In this document: piece after piece, positions 45,553 through 54,613 of the stretch | Layout of the letters: each line of letters begins with the position of its first letter | How positions within the stretch are numbered: position 1 is the first letter of the stretch | Translations under genes and position numbers: made by a program | Assembly: GCA_023381515.1 (NCBI GenBank) | Contig: JAMCQI010000095.1 | Location: 1 to 55,933 of the forward strand | DNA from: Chloroflexota bacterium | Lineage (GTDB): Bacteria; Chloroflexota; Anaerolineae; UBA4142 | DNA length: 55,933 nucleotides | Reading direction: 5' to 3' | The notes under the pieces: generated by a model | Told to the model about the DNA's origin: nothing | The model's input: the letters and a program-made list of their open reading frames with translations, nothing else | Database searches by the model: none

Positions 45553-45588
45553 AATTCATATCCGCATCACGATTCCCATTTGGATGAC

Positions 45589-46794
45589 TTAAATCACCCC
45601 TTCTTCCTCCAAACGTGCAATCGTCTCATCAGAATAACCCAAGAGACCATGCAACACATGCCCCGTGTCTTCCCCCAAGCCAGGCGGCGGCGCAAACGAA
45701 TCTGCGCATCCCTCGACTTTGATCGGATTCCCCACCAGAGGCAGTTCCCCGATGGTCGGGTGCGCCACGCTCGTCTTCATCCCCCGTGCCAGAACTTGAG
45801 GATCGGCAAAGACCCGATCCAGCGAATTGAGCGGACCCGAAGGCACCTTTTCGTTCTCCAAACGAGTCAGCCACTCCTCGACCGGCCGCGTCTTGAACCG
45901 TGTGGCGAGCAACGGAATCAGCTCCCCCCGATGCTCCCGGCGCAAATCGTTCGACCTGAACCGCGCCGCTCGGAGCAACTCGGGCAGCTCCAGCGCCCGG
46001 CAGAACCCCTCCCAGAACCGTTCGGTGAAGACGGCCACGACCAGCCAACCGTCCTGCGCTTCAAAGGCTTGATAGGGGACCACCGACTGATGGGCGCTGC
46101 CAATGGGCTGAGGCGGAATCCCGGTGTGGAAATAGTATTGGGCAACATAGGTGAGGAGCGAGACCATACAGTCGAGCAACCCCAGTTCGACGCGACTGCC
46201 TTCCCCCGTTCGCTCGCGCTGATAGAGGGCCGCCGACACGGCGATGGCTCCAAACAGCCCCCCCGCCAAATCGCCCATCGGGACACCCATACGTGTCGGT
46301 GCGCCGCCCGGTTCGCCCGTGATACTCATTGCACCCGAAAGCGCCTGCAGGACAAGGTCGAACGCGGGGCGGTCGCGATAAGGACCGGTCTGCCCGAATC
46401 CTGAGATGGAGCAACAGATGACGCGTGGGTTGATAGTTTTCAACACCGTGTAATCGCATTTCAGTTTTTCCAAGACACCGGGACGGTAATTGTCGAACAC
46501 GACGTCAGAGACCTTGACCAAATCGTAAAACACTTGGCGACCTTGCTCTTTCTGCAAGTCGAGGGTGACGCTCTGCTTGTTGCGATTGATGCTGAGAAAG
46601 TAGGCGCTTTCACCGGCGAGAAAGTGGGGACCCATCTGGCGCATTGGGTCGCCCCCCTTCGGTGGCTCGATTTTGATCACCTCGGCGCCGAGGTCCGCCA
46701 TCAGCATTGAACCATAGGGACCCGCCAGCATATGCGATAGATCCAGAATCCGAACCCCGCTCAAGAGACCGCGTTGAGTCACAATCCTCCTCAC
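45589..46794 (-). CDS. CaiB/BaiF family (class III) CoA-transferase
   Basis: A 401-residue class III CoA-transferase that moves CoA between organic acids through an aspartyl-CoA intermediate. The opening GVRILDLSHMLAGPYGSMLM, GAEVIKIEPPKGGDP and the catalytic region GVPMGDLAGGLFGAIAV, containing the likely Asp, are typical. The C-terminal half has AQDGWLVVAVFTERFWEGFC. It is the last gene of the minus-strand run with HyuB and the peptide transporter. It may activate the acid released by the preceding enzyme, which is inferred. A 33-base piece of its sequence recurs at 54304. Confidence 0.92.
   Translation of the reverse strand: MRRIVTQRGLLSGVRILDLSHMLAGPYGSMLMADLGAEVIKIEPPKGGDPMRQMGPHFLAGESAYFLSINRNKQSVTLDLQKEQGRQVFYDLVKVSDVVFDNYRPGVLEKLKCDYTVLKTINPRVICCSISGFGQTGPYRDRPAFDLVLQALSGAMSITGEPGGAPTRMGVPMGDLAGGLFGAIAVSAALYQRERTGEGSRVELGLLDCMVSLLTYVAQYYFHTGIPPQPIGSAHQSVVPYQAFEAQDGWLVVAVFTERFWEGFCRALELPELLRAARFRSNDLRREHRGELIPLLATRFKTRPVEEWLTRLENEKVPSGPLNSLDRVFADPQVLARGMKTSVAHPTIGELPLVGNPIKVEGCADSFAPPPGLGEDTGHVLHGLLGYSDETIARLEEEGVI
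45865..45897. repeat. 33-bp segment duplicated at 54304-54336
   Basis: AGTCAGCCACTCCTCGACCGG then CGCGTCTTGAA, with one mismatch to 54304-54336 in the same orientation. On the minus strand it encodes FKTRPVEEWLT within the CoA-transferase. Confidence 0.85.
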
Positions 46795-46796
46795 CT

Positions 46797-48518
46797 CTAT
46801 TGCTGACGGTGTTTGACGTCCATTGTCGCGGGATCGATCACAAGTCCGTAATCTTCACACGCGCGTTCGACACTCACTTTCCCATCGCGAATATCACGTA
46901 GAATGGCCTCCCGATCCCGCTCGTGGGGGTTGCCGTAGCCGCCGGCGCCGGGGAGTCGCAGCGAAACCACATCGCCTTGCTTCAACTGATCCACTCCTTT
47001 GGATTTCAACTCCCGTGCATCCGGCGAGCCAGGATTCAAGATGAATTTACCTTTGCTGCCTTCGTGCCCGCCGAAGAGACCGAAAGGCGCAAAGACCTGT
47101 CGGTCGCCGTAACGCGCGAAGGACGTGTAATCGACCAAGGTTCGCACATCGCGCCTCAATGAGAGAGCACCGCGGTATTTCCCCGCTCCCCCCGTATCCG
47201 GCAATAACTCGTATCGCTCAATACGAATAGGGTATTCCAGTTCAACCGCCTCGACCGGCGTGTTCATAAAGCGCGCGAGGTGCGAGTCCTGCCCGTCGCG
47301 GCCGTCCTTGCACCAGCGTGCCCCTGCGCCACCGCCCTGAATGTCGACATACACAAACCGTTGCTGGCTTTCCGTGTGCAGTCCACTGAACGCGCAGGTC
47401 GTGACCTGACCATGGCTGCCCGCCATCACGCGCTCCGGAAGCGCACTCGCCAATGCTTTGAAAAGGGCCTCGCTAATTTTCTGCGAAGTGTTGGTGCGCG
47501 AACCCACCGCATGGGGGACGGTGGGATTGATCACGAGACCTGGTTCGGCACGAATCTCAAACGGGCGATAGCAGCCCGAGTTGGGCGGGACGCGCGGGTC
47601 GATCATGGCGATGAGCGCGTAATAGGTCGCGGCATAGGTGGTCGCCAGAGGACAATTCACATTGCCCGCGACTTGGGCATCCGTGCCGTCAAAGTCAATC
47701 CGCGCGTGATCCCCTTCTTTGTGAAGATTGACTTGGACGCGGATCGGCTGGTTCGTCACGCCGTCGTCGTCCACGAAATCCACACCGGTATAGGAGCCAT
47801 CGGGGATTTTGGACAGGCCTTCTCGGATTCGCTTTTCTGAATAATCCAGCAACAAGTCCGTACTGTGCTGCACGGTTTCGGGAGAGTATCGCGCCATGAG
47901 CTCACTCACCCGCTTGACTCCGACAAAACTCGCCGAGACCTGCGCGCGGATATCACCGAGCGTCTTTTGCGGCACGCGGATATTGTTCGCCAGAATGCCC
48001 ATGATCTCGGCATTCTCTTTGCCGCGTCGATAGAGCTTGACCATCGGAAAGCGCAAGCCCTCCAGGAAAACTTCGGTCAACCCGCCGGCGACGCCCCCAG
48101 GTACCGCGCCTCCCATATCGGCATGATGAGCAATCGAGCCTACAAACCCGACGAGCTCCCCTTGGTACTTGACGGGCGCGAGGGCGAGCAAGTCCATGAG
48201 ATGCTGTCCGCCGTGATAGGGATCATTCGTAATGATCACGTCACCGTTGTCCAGATCCGTGTCCTGATAGCGCTCGCGCAGATAGCGCATGGCGAGTTCA
48301 AAACCGGTGAGGAGCATGGGCGCATGATGCGCCTGAGCAATCGTATCGCCGCGCGCGTCAAAGACCGCGCAGGAGATATCCTTGATCTCCTTGATGACGG
48401 TCGAGCGTGCGGTGCGGACGAGGGTGTGCCCCATCTCGTCTGCCACTTGCTCCATCGCATAGCGCAAGACTTGCATCAAGATAGGGTCTGAATCGGTCGA
48501 TTGCTTACGTTTCGGCAT
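46797..48518 (-). CDS. hydantoinase B/oxoprolinase family protein
   Basis: A 573-residue HyuB-type subunit of ATP-dependent hydantoinases, 5-oxoprolinase and acetone carboxylase-like enzymes. The opening ILMQVLRYAMEQVADEMGHT, VIITNDPYHGGQHLMDL, VGSIAHHADMGG and the C-terminal GDVVSLRLPGAGGYGNP are family hallmarks. These enzymes open cyclic amides using ATP together with an ATP-binding HyuA subunit. No HyuA gene is present in the window, although it is normally adjacent. Only two bases separate it from the CoA-transferase start, so the two are coupled. The substrate may be the amide brought in by the upstream transporter. Confidence 0.93.
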   Translation of the reverse strand: MPKRKQSTDSDPILMQVLRYAMEQVADEMGHTLVRTARSTVIKEIKDISCAVFDARGDTIAQAHHAPMLLTGFELAMRYLRERYQDTDLDNGDVIITNDPYHGGQHLMDLLALAPVKYQGELVGFVGSIAHHADMGGAVPGGVAGGLTEVFLEGLRFPMVKLYRRGKENAEIMGILANNIRVPQKTLGDIRAQVSASFVGVKRVSELMARYSPETVQHSTDLLLDYSEKRIREGLSKIPDGSYTGVDFVDDDGVTNQPIRVQVNLHKEGDHARIDFDGTDAQVAGNVNCPLATTYAATYYALIAMIDPRVPPNSGCYRPFEIRAEPGLVINPTVPHAVGSRTNTSQKISEALFKALASALPERVMAGSHGQVTTCAFSGLHTESQQRFVYVDIQGGGAGARWCKDGRDGQDSHLARFMNTPVEAVELEYPIRIERYELLPDTGGAGKYRGALSLRRDVRTLVDYTSFARYGDRQVFAPFGLFGGHEGSKGKFILNPGSPDARELKSKGVDQLKQGDVVSLRLPGAGGYGNPHERDREAILRDIRDGKVSVERACEDYGLVIDPATMDVKHRQQ

Positions 48519-48666
48519 TTCTGGTTATTCTCCAAGTCTCCACAGGTATCCACACTCAGATTGCACCTTGTGCCTCTCTTCTTGACGGTGGCTTTGGCAG
48601 GAACGATGAGAACAGATAGGGGGTAGAGCCAACGCACCCTACCTGGGTTGGTGATCACCCTCTCTT

Positions 48667-49644
48667 TCATGCGCCATGAAGCAGACAGGCAACTTGATGG
48701 TTCATCCCCTGTTCTCGCAGTTGGGGATCTTGGACGCGACATTCGGCGAATGCCTTTGGGCAGCGTGTGCGGAAGCGGCAACCGCTCGGAATATCCGCCG
48801 GGCTGGGAACATCGCCCTGCAACAGATGCGGCATCCACGGCTTGTTCACATCCGGCACAGGAATGGCCGACATCAGGATTTGGGTGTAGGGGTGCAGCGG
48901 CCGCGCGAACAAGATCTCGGTCGGCGCTTGCTCGACGATTCGCCCCAGATACATGACGGAGATCCGGTGACTGATGTATTTCACCAGACTCAGATTGTGC
49001 GAAATGAAAACGAGAGTCAAGCCGAACTGATCTTGGAGGCGGCGCAGCAGGTTGACAATCTGTGCTTGGACCGACACATCGAGCGCCGAAGTCACTTCAT
49101 CGGCGACGATTAATCCCGGATTCATCGCAAGGGCGCGGGCGATCGCGATCCGCTGCCGCTGCCCACCGCTAAACTCATGCGGATACCGGGTCGAGTCCCG
49201 CGGGTCAAGCCCAACCGCATTCAGCAGTTCCGCAATCCGAGCGGCCTTGTCGCCATTGAATCGGTGGGTTTCTAACGGGCGCGCGAGGATCGTCTGTACG
49301 CGCTGGCGTGGATTCAGCGATGTATATGGATTTTGAAAAATGATTTGCATATGTCGCCGAACCGGGCGCAGGCGGGCCTGAGACCAGTTTGTGATGTCCT
49401 GCCCTCGAAAAACGATTTCCCCTGCATTCGGCGCGTCGAGGCGCAGGATCAACCGTCCGAGCGTGGTTTTCCCACAGCCACTCTCTCCGACAACCCCCAG
49501 CGTCTCCTGAGTTTGCAGCGTCAGGCTGACGCCATCCACCGCTTTGACGACGCGGTGTCGCCCGCGCACGTAATCGGCGAGGTTGGTGGGCGCTTCGTCA
49601 AAGTATTTCACAAGCCCAGTAATTTGCAGCAGTGTGTCCGGCAT
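48667..49644 (-). CDS. oligopeptide/dipeptide ABC transporter ATP-binding protein (DppF/OppF type)
   Basis: A 325-residue ABC ATPase of the peptide importer family. Walker A (GESGCGKTTLGRL), the signature FSGGQRQRIAIARAL and Walker B (LIVADEVTSALDVS) are intact. The C-terminus has the Opp/Dpp-specific cysteine-containing tail (CRFRTRCPKAFAEC). The ATG at 49644 overlaps the stop of the preceding ATPase gene (ATGA); an upstream ATG inside that gene is rejected. It pairs with the next ATPase to power the permeases. Confidence 0.93.
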   Translation of the reverse strand: MPDTLLQITGLVKYFDEAPTNLADYVRGRHRVVKAVDGVSLTLQTQETLGVVGESGCGKTTLGRLILRLDAPNAGEIVFRGQDITNWSQARLRPVRRHMQIIFQNPYTSLNPRQRVQTILARPLETHRFNGDKAARIAELLNAVGLDPRDSTRYPHEFSGGQRQRIAIARALAMNPGLIVADEVTSALDVSVQAQIVNLLRRLQDQFGLTLVFISHNLSLVKYISHRISVMYLGRIVEQAPTEILFARPLHPYTQILMSAIPVPDVNKPWMPHLLQGDVPSPADIPSGCRFRTRCPKAFAECRVQDPQLREQGMNHQVACLLHGA

Positions 49645-50627
49645 CACGCCTCTTTCACGTGCTGCCAGCACGCCACACCCCGATCCGGCGCGATCTCAAC
49701 CCAGGGAACCGCGCGCGCCTCGCGACAAAGCCCATGGATCCGCTCCGGGCAGCGCGGCTCGAAAGGACATCCCGGGGGCAGAGTCGAAAGTTGAGGAGCG
49801 CTCCCTTCAATGCTGTATAGCATGCCGGAAGGGATATCGAATCGGGGTACGGCGCGCATAAGCGCGCGCGTGTAGGGATGCGCGGGCGCCGTAAATAGAT
49901 CGGTTACGGGCGCTCGCTCCACGACTCGTCCCGCGTACATTACGACGACGTCATCGCAGATTTTGGAGACGAGCGCCAAGTCGTGTGTAATGAAGATCAT
50001 TGACGTGTGCGATTTGACCTTCATCTCGTTCAGCACCGCAATGATCTGTGCCTGCATGGTCATGTCGAGAGCGGAGGTCGGTTCATCGGCGATGACGAGG
50101 GCCGGCTCGCAGGAAAACGCGATGCTGATCATGACGCGCTGACGCATGCCCCCGCTGAGTTGATGGGGGTACTTGTTCATCGCGGTCTCCGGCGCGGGGA
50201 TGCCGACCCGTGCCAGCAATCCGACGGCGCGTTCCCTCGCCTCGCTCTTATTCAGACCCAAATGCCGCTGCATGACGTCGGTCATTTGGCCGCCGATCCG
50301 AAAAGCAGGATTCAATGAGGAAAGCGGGTCCTGAGGGATCGTCGCGATTTCCCGTCCGCGCAGCTCTCGCAGCGCACGCTCGCTCAGAGTGAGAAGGTCG
50401 GTCCCTTGAAATATAATTCGTCCGCCCACCGTACGAGCGGACGGGGGGAGCAATCGCAGGATCGAGCGCCCCGTCATCGATTTCCCCGCGCCCGACTCGC
50501 CCACCAACCCCAAGGTTTTCCCCAGTTTAAGACTGAACGTTACGCCATCGACGACGCGCACGGCACCCGCGGAATGGAAAAAGTAGGTCCTCAGCTCCGC
50601 GAGCGAGAGCAAATTGCCATCGATCAT
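49644..50627 (-). CDS. oligopeptide/dipeptide ABC transporter ATP-binding protein (DppD/OppD type)
   Basis: A 327-residue peptide-importer ATPase. Walker A is GESGAGKSMTGRS, the signature is LSGGMRQRVMISIAF, and Walker B is LVIADEPTSALDMT. The C-terminal segment has CPFEPRCPERIHG, typical of OppD. The start follows the permease stop by one base; translation is likely coupled. The pair OppD then OppF in this order is the normal operon arrangement. Confidence 0.93.
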   Translation of the reverse strand: MIDGNLLSLAELRTYFFHSAGAVRVVDGVTFSLKLGKTLGLVGESGAGKSMTGRSILRLLPPSARTVGGRIIFQGTDLLTLSERALRELRGREIATIPQDPLSSLNPAFRIGGQMTDVMQRHLGLNKSEARERAVGLLARVGIPAPETAMNKYPHQLSGGMRQRVMISIAFSCEPALVIADEPTSALDMTMQAQIIAVLNEMKVKSHTSMIFITHDLALVSKICDDVVVMYAGRVVERAPVTDLFTAPAHPYTRALMRAVPRFDIPSGMLYSIEGSAPQLSTLPPGCPFEPRCPERIHGLCREARAVPWVEIAPDRGVACWQHVKEA

Positions 50628-50628
50628 C

Positions 50629-51480
50629 TTAGCCCACCCAGGTCAGGCGCGGATCGAGCCGGCGACGTAGACCATCCCCCAACACATTGAACGCGAGGAC
50701 AACGAGGATGATGGCTGCCATCGGAAAGGCCAAGCCCCACCAACCCGTGCGGAAATAGCCCAGTCCCTCCGCGATCATGCTACCCCAGGACGGAGTGCCC
50801 GCTTTGACGCCGAGCCCGACGAAGCTCAACAGCGCTTCGACAATCACTGCCAGACCCATTTCCAAGCTCGCGAGAATAATCAGGAGCGGCGAGAGATTTG
50901 GCAGAATCTCCTCAACCATGATCCGCCAATCGCTCATCCCTAACGCCCGCGCCGCTTCGACAAAATCTCTCTCGCGCAAGTTAAAGACTTCGCCGCGCAC
51001 CACGCGCGCGAAGCGCGTCCAGTCCACCAGGACAATCGCGAGAATCACTTGCAAGGTACCGACACCCCAGATCGTCATCAGGACCACCGCTAGCAGGACG
51101 GGCGGGAAAGACATCCAAATATCGACCACGCGCATCAACGCTTCGTCCACGGTGCCCCGGTAATAACCCGCGAAGAGCGCGACCGGGACGCCAATCAACG
51201 CCGAGCAGGACGTGGCCGCGACGGCGACCCAGAGTGCGACCTGAGAGCCGTACAACAGCCGGCTGAGGATATCGCGACCCAGACTATCTGTGCCTAACAG
51301 ATGGCCGGGATCGCCACTCAGCCACGCCGGCGGCTGATAGGCGTGGCCAAGTGCCTGTTCATTCGGGTCGTGCGGAGACAACCATGGCGCGAGGCAAGCC
51401 GCCAGCACCAAGGCGCCAATGAGGACGGCTCCGAATAGCAAGTCTTTGTCGCGCAACAGACGGCGACTATACATTCTCAC
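50629..51480 (-). CDS. peptide ABC transporter permease (DppC type)
   Basis: A 283-residue inner-membrane permease of the DppC family with about six helices. The family opening KDLLFGAVLIGALVLAACLA, GTDSLGRDILSRLLYGSQVA and the EAA-type coupling loop DFVEAARALGMSDWRIMVEEI are present. Four bases overlap with the DppB-type gene upstream and one base separates it from the ATPase gene downstream, so it sits within one operon. Confidence 0.93.
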   Translation of the reverse strand: MRMYSRRLLRDKDLLFGAVLIGALVLAACLAPWLSPHDPNEQALGHAYQPPAWLSGDPGHLLGTDSLGRDILSRLLYGSQVALWVAVAATSCSALIGVPVALFAGYYRGTVDEALMRVVDIWMSFPPVLLAVVLMTIWGVGTLQVILAIVLVDWTRFARVVRGEVFNLRERDFVEAARALGMSDWRIMVEEILPNLSPLLIILASLEMGLAVIVEALLSFVGLGVKAGTPSWGSMIAEGLGYFRTGWWGLAFPMAAIILVVLAFNVLGDGLRRRLDPRLTWVG

Positions 51481-52484
51481 CCGTACTGTATTCTCGGATT
51501 CAGACGCGCGTAGAGCAAATCCACAACGAGGTTCGTCGCAATCAGGACCAGTGCGTAGACCATAATCAAACCCTGGATCAGCGGAAAATCACGATACTGC
51601 ACGGCGGTCAGCGCCAGCGATCCCAACCCTGGCCAGCTAAAGATCTTTTCGACGATGATGCTACCGCTCATGAGGAAGCTGAACTGCACGCCGAGGAGCG
51701 TGATGGCGGGAATGAGCGCGTTCTTCAGTGCGCGCACGCTGATAATGTACAGCTCGGACAACCCCTTCATCCGGTCGGTGAAGATATAGTCTTCGTTCAC
51801 GACTTCGAGAAGGCTAGATTTGAGTGTGCGGAGAATCATCGCCACGAGCGGCAGGCCGAGCGATGCCGCCGGTAGGATCAGGTGAGTCGAGCTGCTGACG
51901 AACGCGTCCCAGTTTCCAGCGAGCAAACTGTCCACGAGCATAAAGCCGGACACGCGCCGAACCTCCATCCCGCTCGCGATGCGGTCCGAGACGGGCAGCA
52001 GTTGGGCAACCGCACCGGCAAAAACGATGAACAATAGCGCCCAGAGGAAAGTGGGGATCGCAAAACCGAGAAACCCGATTCCCGCGCCGAGTTGATCCCA
52101 AAGCGTGCCTTGCTTCATGACCCCGACAACGCTCAGTCCCACGGCCACGGCGAACGCGAAAATGACACTGACGATCACCAATTCCAAGGTGGCGGGCAGT
52201 CGGTCGAGAACCAACGCACCTACGGATCCGCCAAAGCGCAGGGATTTACCGAGATCACCATGCGCGATGCCGTCGAGCCAGATCACGTATTGCTCGGGAA
52301 TCGGCTTATCCGTCCCGATCGCCGCGCGCATTTCCTGGATCTCGTTGGGGGTAGCGTAAGGGCTGACCATCAGCAGTGCGGGATCGCCGGGGATAATCCG
52401 CAGAATGACAAAAGTCACAAGTGACACGCCCACCAGCGAGATGACCGCGTACACGAACCGGCGTGCCAAATATCGCAGGGGCAA
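51477..52484 (-). CDS. peptide ABC transporter permease (DppB type)
   Basis: A 335-residue inner-membrane permease of the DppB family. It begins RYLARRFVYAVISLVGVSLV, with the conserved RIIPGDPALLM, and carries the EAA-type loop DRMKGLSELYIISVRALKNA before the last helices, which include FLMSGSIIVEKIFSWPGLG. The start is ATG 52484, about 70 bases after the binding-protein stop. It forms the channel with the DppC-type protein. Confidence 0.93.
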   Translation of the reverse strand: MPLRYLARRFVYAVISLVGVSLVTFVILRIIPGDPALLMVSPYATPNEIQEMRAAIGTDKPIPEQYVIWLDGIAHGDLGKSLRFGGSVGALVLDRLPATLELVIVSVIFAFAVAVGLSVVGVMKQGTLWDQLGAGIGFLGFAIPTFLWALLFIVFAGAVAQLLPVSDRIASGMEVRRVSGFMLVDSLLAGNWDAFVSSSTHLILPAASLGLPLVAMILRTLKSSLLEVVNEDYIFTDRMKGLSELYIISVRALKNALIPAITLLGVQFSFLMSGSIIVEKIFSWPGLGSLALTAVQYRDFPLIQGLIMVYALVLIATNLVVDLLYARLNPRIQYG

Positions 52485-52555
52485 GATGCTCTATCTCCAA
52501 AGTGGGGACGCGTAGCTTGGCGCGTCCCCACCTGACATGCTGCAAGCCAACGGAC

Positions 52556-54151
52556 TCAGGCTGCCCACCGCATTTCGGAAGGAATGATCCAACCCTGAGG
52601 ATAGGGTTCGTACTGCAAATTGTCTTTCATCACAATTGGCGAGACGACCTGGTAAAGGGGAATGACGAAGCCATGCTCGACGATGTAGGTCGCCGCGCTT
52701 TGAGCCGCCGCAATGCGCTTGGTCTCATCCTTTTCGGAGAAAATGGGGCCGAGACGTGCATCCAGATCGGCTTTCGCGCCGGTATAGTCCACATTGCCTT
52801 TCCAAACCGAGAAAGAGCTGGAGGGTCGCTGCGAGAGACCGATCGAGTTGATGGGATCGCCGGTGGGGTTGGACCAGTAGTAGAGGGACAGGGGAGCCAG
52901 CTTCGCCCCGACGCGGTAATCGAAGAACTGCGGTGTCGTAATCGTCTGGATATCCGCCTCGACGCCGACCGTCTTCCACATCGCAACGCATGCTTCAATC
53001 AACTCATAATCGCGCGCCTTGAAGCCATTGGTTGCCATGACTGAGAGCTTGAGAGGTTTGTTCTTGGAATACCCAGACTGCGCGAGGAGGTCGCTCGCCT
53101 TTTGGGGATCGTAAGGAAACTTGTACTCTTTAGAATAGGCGGCATAACCCGGCGCCTCGGTGGTGCTGAGCGCGACGCCAAAGCCGAGCAGAACGTCCTT
53201 CACCAGTTTTTCTTTGTCGAGGGCATAATCCAGTGCCACCCGCACATTCTCATCTTTAAATGGCTCGAAATAAGGAGCCAGGAACAGCAGCCCCACATCG
53301 GTGACCGGCTGGCGTTTACCCGTCAATCCCTTTACTTTGGAAAGGCGATCAAAATCTGCGATCGGCACCTCGAGGGTGAAATCGGCGGAACCCGCTTCAA
53401 TCTGGGCGGCGCGCGCGGTTGAATCGGTCACAATCTTGAATGTGACCGTCTTGATCGGCGGCGCTCCTTTCCAGTAGCCATCGAATGCCTCCAGCGTGAG
53501 ATGGCTGCCCGCGACGAATTCTTTAAACTTGTAGGGTCCCGATCCGATGGGATTCTTGAAAAAGGCGTCTTCGCCTACTTGGGTAAAATACTTTTTGGGA
53601 ATGACCAATGCGTTGATAAAGCCCAGCCAGACCCGGATGGAGGGATCGTAGTGGCTTAACCCCAGCCGCAAACTATTCGTACCGGTCACTTCGGCTTTGT
53701 CAATGACTCCAAAGACCCCGGCATAAGCAAACCCTTTGGTCTTGAGCCGCTCGAGGCTAAAAGCGACATCCTCCGCGGTGAGCGGGTCGCCATTGTGGAA
53801 TTTGATGCCCTCTTGGACCTGCACGTCCAGAGCCGTTTTGTCGGCGTTTGCCCAATCCCATTTCGTCAGGACGTGGGGGTGATACTTTAAATCATGGTCC
53901 TGGGCGATGAAATGATCCCAGATGCACTTGTGGGGCGAGAGCTGGGTCAAATTGCGGTTCGGTTTGTGCGGATCGAGCGTGGCGATTTCGTCGTTGTACG
54001 CGATGACGACGCTGCTCGGCGTCGACTTTGTGACTGGGGCGACTGGCGCGCAAGCCTCCACCAGCGATCCGACGCTCAGCGAGATACCCGCCGCGCCTGC
54101 GAAACGTAGAAAATCACGGCGCGAGATTTTGGACGAGCCGTCTGTGTCCAC
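52556..54151 (-). CDS. peptide ABC transporter substrate-binding protein, Tat-exported lipoprotein
   Basis: A 531-residue family 5 (peptide/nickel) solute-binding protein. A twin-arginine signal SRRDFLRFAG (Arg11, Arg12) leads into a hydrophobic stretch and the lipobox LVEAC (Cys34), so it is probably exported folded and lipidated. The mature part shows IATLDPHKPN, the family segment VQEGIKFHNGDPLTAEDVAF and NPIGSGPYKFKEF. GTG at 54151 is chosen because AAGGAGG lies eight bases upstream; an ATG at 54208 would put that site inside the gene. It heads the minus-strand operon. The ligand may be a peptide, amide or opine. Confidence 0.93.
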   Translation of the reverse strand: MDTDGSSKISRRDFLRFAGAAGISLSVGSLVEACAPVAPVTKSTPSSVVIAYNDEIATLDPHKPNRNLTQLSPHKCIWDHFIAQDHDLKYHPHVLTKWDWANADKTALDVQVQEGIKFHNGDPLTAEDVAFSLERLKTKGFAYAGVFGVIDKAEVTGTNSLRLGLSHYDPSIRVWLGFINALVIPKKYFTQVGEDAFFKNPIGSGPYKFKEFVAGSHLTLEAFDGYWKGAPPIKTVTFKIVTDSTARAAQIEAGSADFTLEVPIADFDRLSKVKGLTGKRQPVTDVGLLFLAPYFEPFKDENVRVALDYALDKEKLVKDVLLGFGVALSTTEAPGYAAYSKEYKFPYDPQKASDLLAQSGYSKNKPLKLSVMATNGFKARDYELIEACVAMWKTVGVEADIQTITTPQFFDYRVGAKLAPLSLYYWSNPTGDPINSIGLSQRPSSSFSVWKGNVDYTGAKADLDARLGPIFSEKDETKRIAAAQSAATYIVEHGFVIPLYQVVSPIVMKDNLQYEPYPQGWIIPSEMRWAA

Positions 54152-54208
54152 TAGGATAACCTCCTTGGTTTCCTGAAAAACCCCGTTTCCGATACATCGC
54201 ATCAGCAA

Positions 54209-54358
54209 GTATCATAGCACGCTTGTTAAGAGCCGTCTACTACCCACAGGTGTAGTCTTTCGCGGCGACGAGATCACGGGTGGGTTTCGTATTTCCGAGG
54301 TCCAGTCAGCCACTCCTCGACCGGACGCGTCTTGAAGATTTCTTTACCTTTGAGAAAC
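54209..54358. other. gene-less leader region of the peptide operon
   Basis: Between the intrinsic terminator and the binding-protein start there is no gene. A weak minus-strand TATGAT (54216-54211) could be a second -10. The 33-bp CoA-transferase fragment at 54304-54336 also lies here. Confidence 0.45.
54304..54336. repeat. 33-bp CoA-transferase fragment in the operon leader
   Basis: AGTCAGCCACTCCTCGACCGG then ACGCGTCTTGAA; one mismatch to 45865-45897. On the minus strand it reads FKTRPVEEWLT, out of any gene. Confidence 0.85.
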
Positions 54359-54399
54359 AAAAAAACCGCCGCCGCATCCGATGGACGCAGCCGGCAGTT
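54359..54399 (-). terminator. intrinsic terminator of the leader RNA
   Basis: On the minus strand GCTGCGTCC, loop ATC, GGATGCGGC (with two G-U pairs), outer CCG/CGG, then seven T. Confidence 0.85.
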
Positions 54400-54524
54400 C
54401 CCTGGCCCTGGCACTCTCACGGCAAGCCGTGGCTTTAATTCATTCTTGTTCCGTGAGGGCGGATGCAGCGATGAAACCGCGAAACGGGAGGAACAAGGGG
54501 CAAGCTCCGACGAAACGAGCGAGC
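54359..54524 (-). ncRNA. structured leader or small RNA upstream of the peptide-uptake operon
   Basis: From the promoter at 54558-54531 transcription would start near 54524. The roughly 166-nt RNA has a long-range stem CUUGUUCC (54497-54490) with GGAACAAG (54453-54446), a hairpin CACGGC-UU-GCCGUG (54432-54419), conserved-looking unpaired AAUGAAUUAAAG between them, and the terminator at its end. No protein start with a ribosome site lies inside. It could be a riboswitch or attenuator for the operon starting at 54151, or a stand-alone small RNA. It was not recognised as TPP, cobalamin, SAM, glycine, T-box or c-di-AMP type by eye. Confidence 0.6.
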
Positions 54525-54530
54525 CGGGCC

Positions 54531-54558
54531 AGTATATCACGATAGGTCGAGTTGTCAA
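54531..54558 (-). promoter_or_regulatory. promoter of the leader RNA
   Basis: On the minus strand TTGACA (54558-54553), a 16-base spacer, and an extended -10 TGATATACT whose hexamer TATACT is 54536-54531. Confidence 0.8.
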
Positions 54559-54613
54559 TTATTGCGCAATGCGGCAGTGTGAATTTTCTCCGTGGACTTG
54601 GTTTTCGCGCCCA

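Noticed and set aside
54359..54524. T-box, cobalamin, TPP, SAM or c-di-AMP riboswitch identity for the leader RNA
   Set aside because: None of the invariant sequence blocks of those classes could be aligned by eye.
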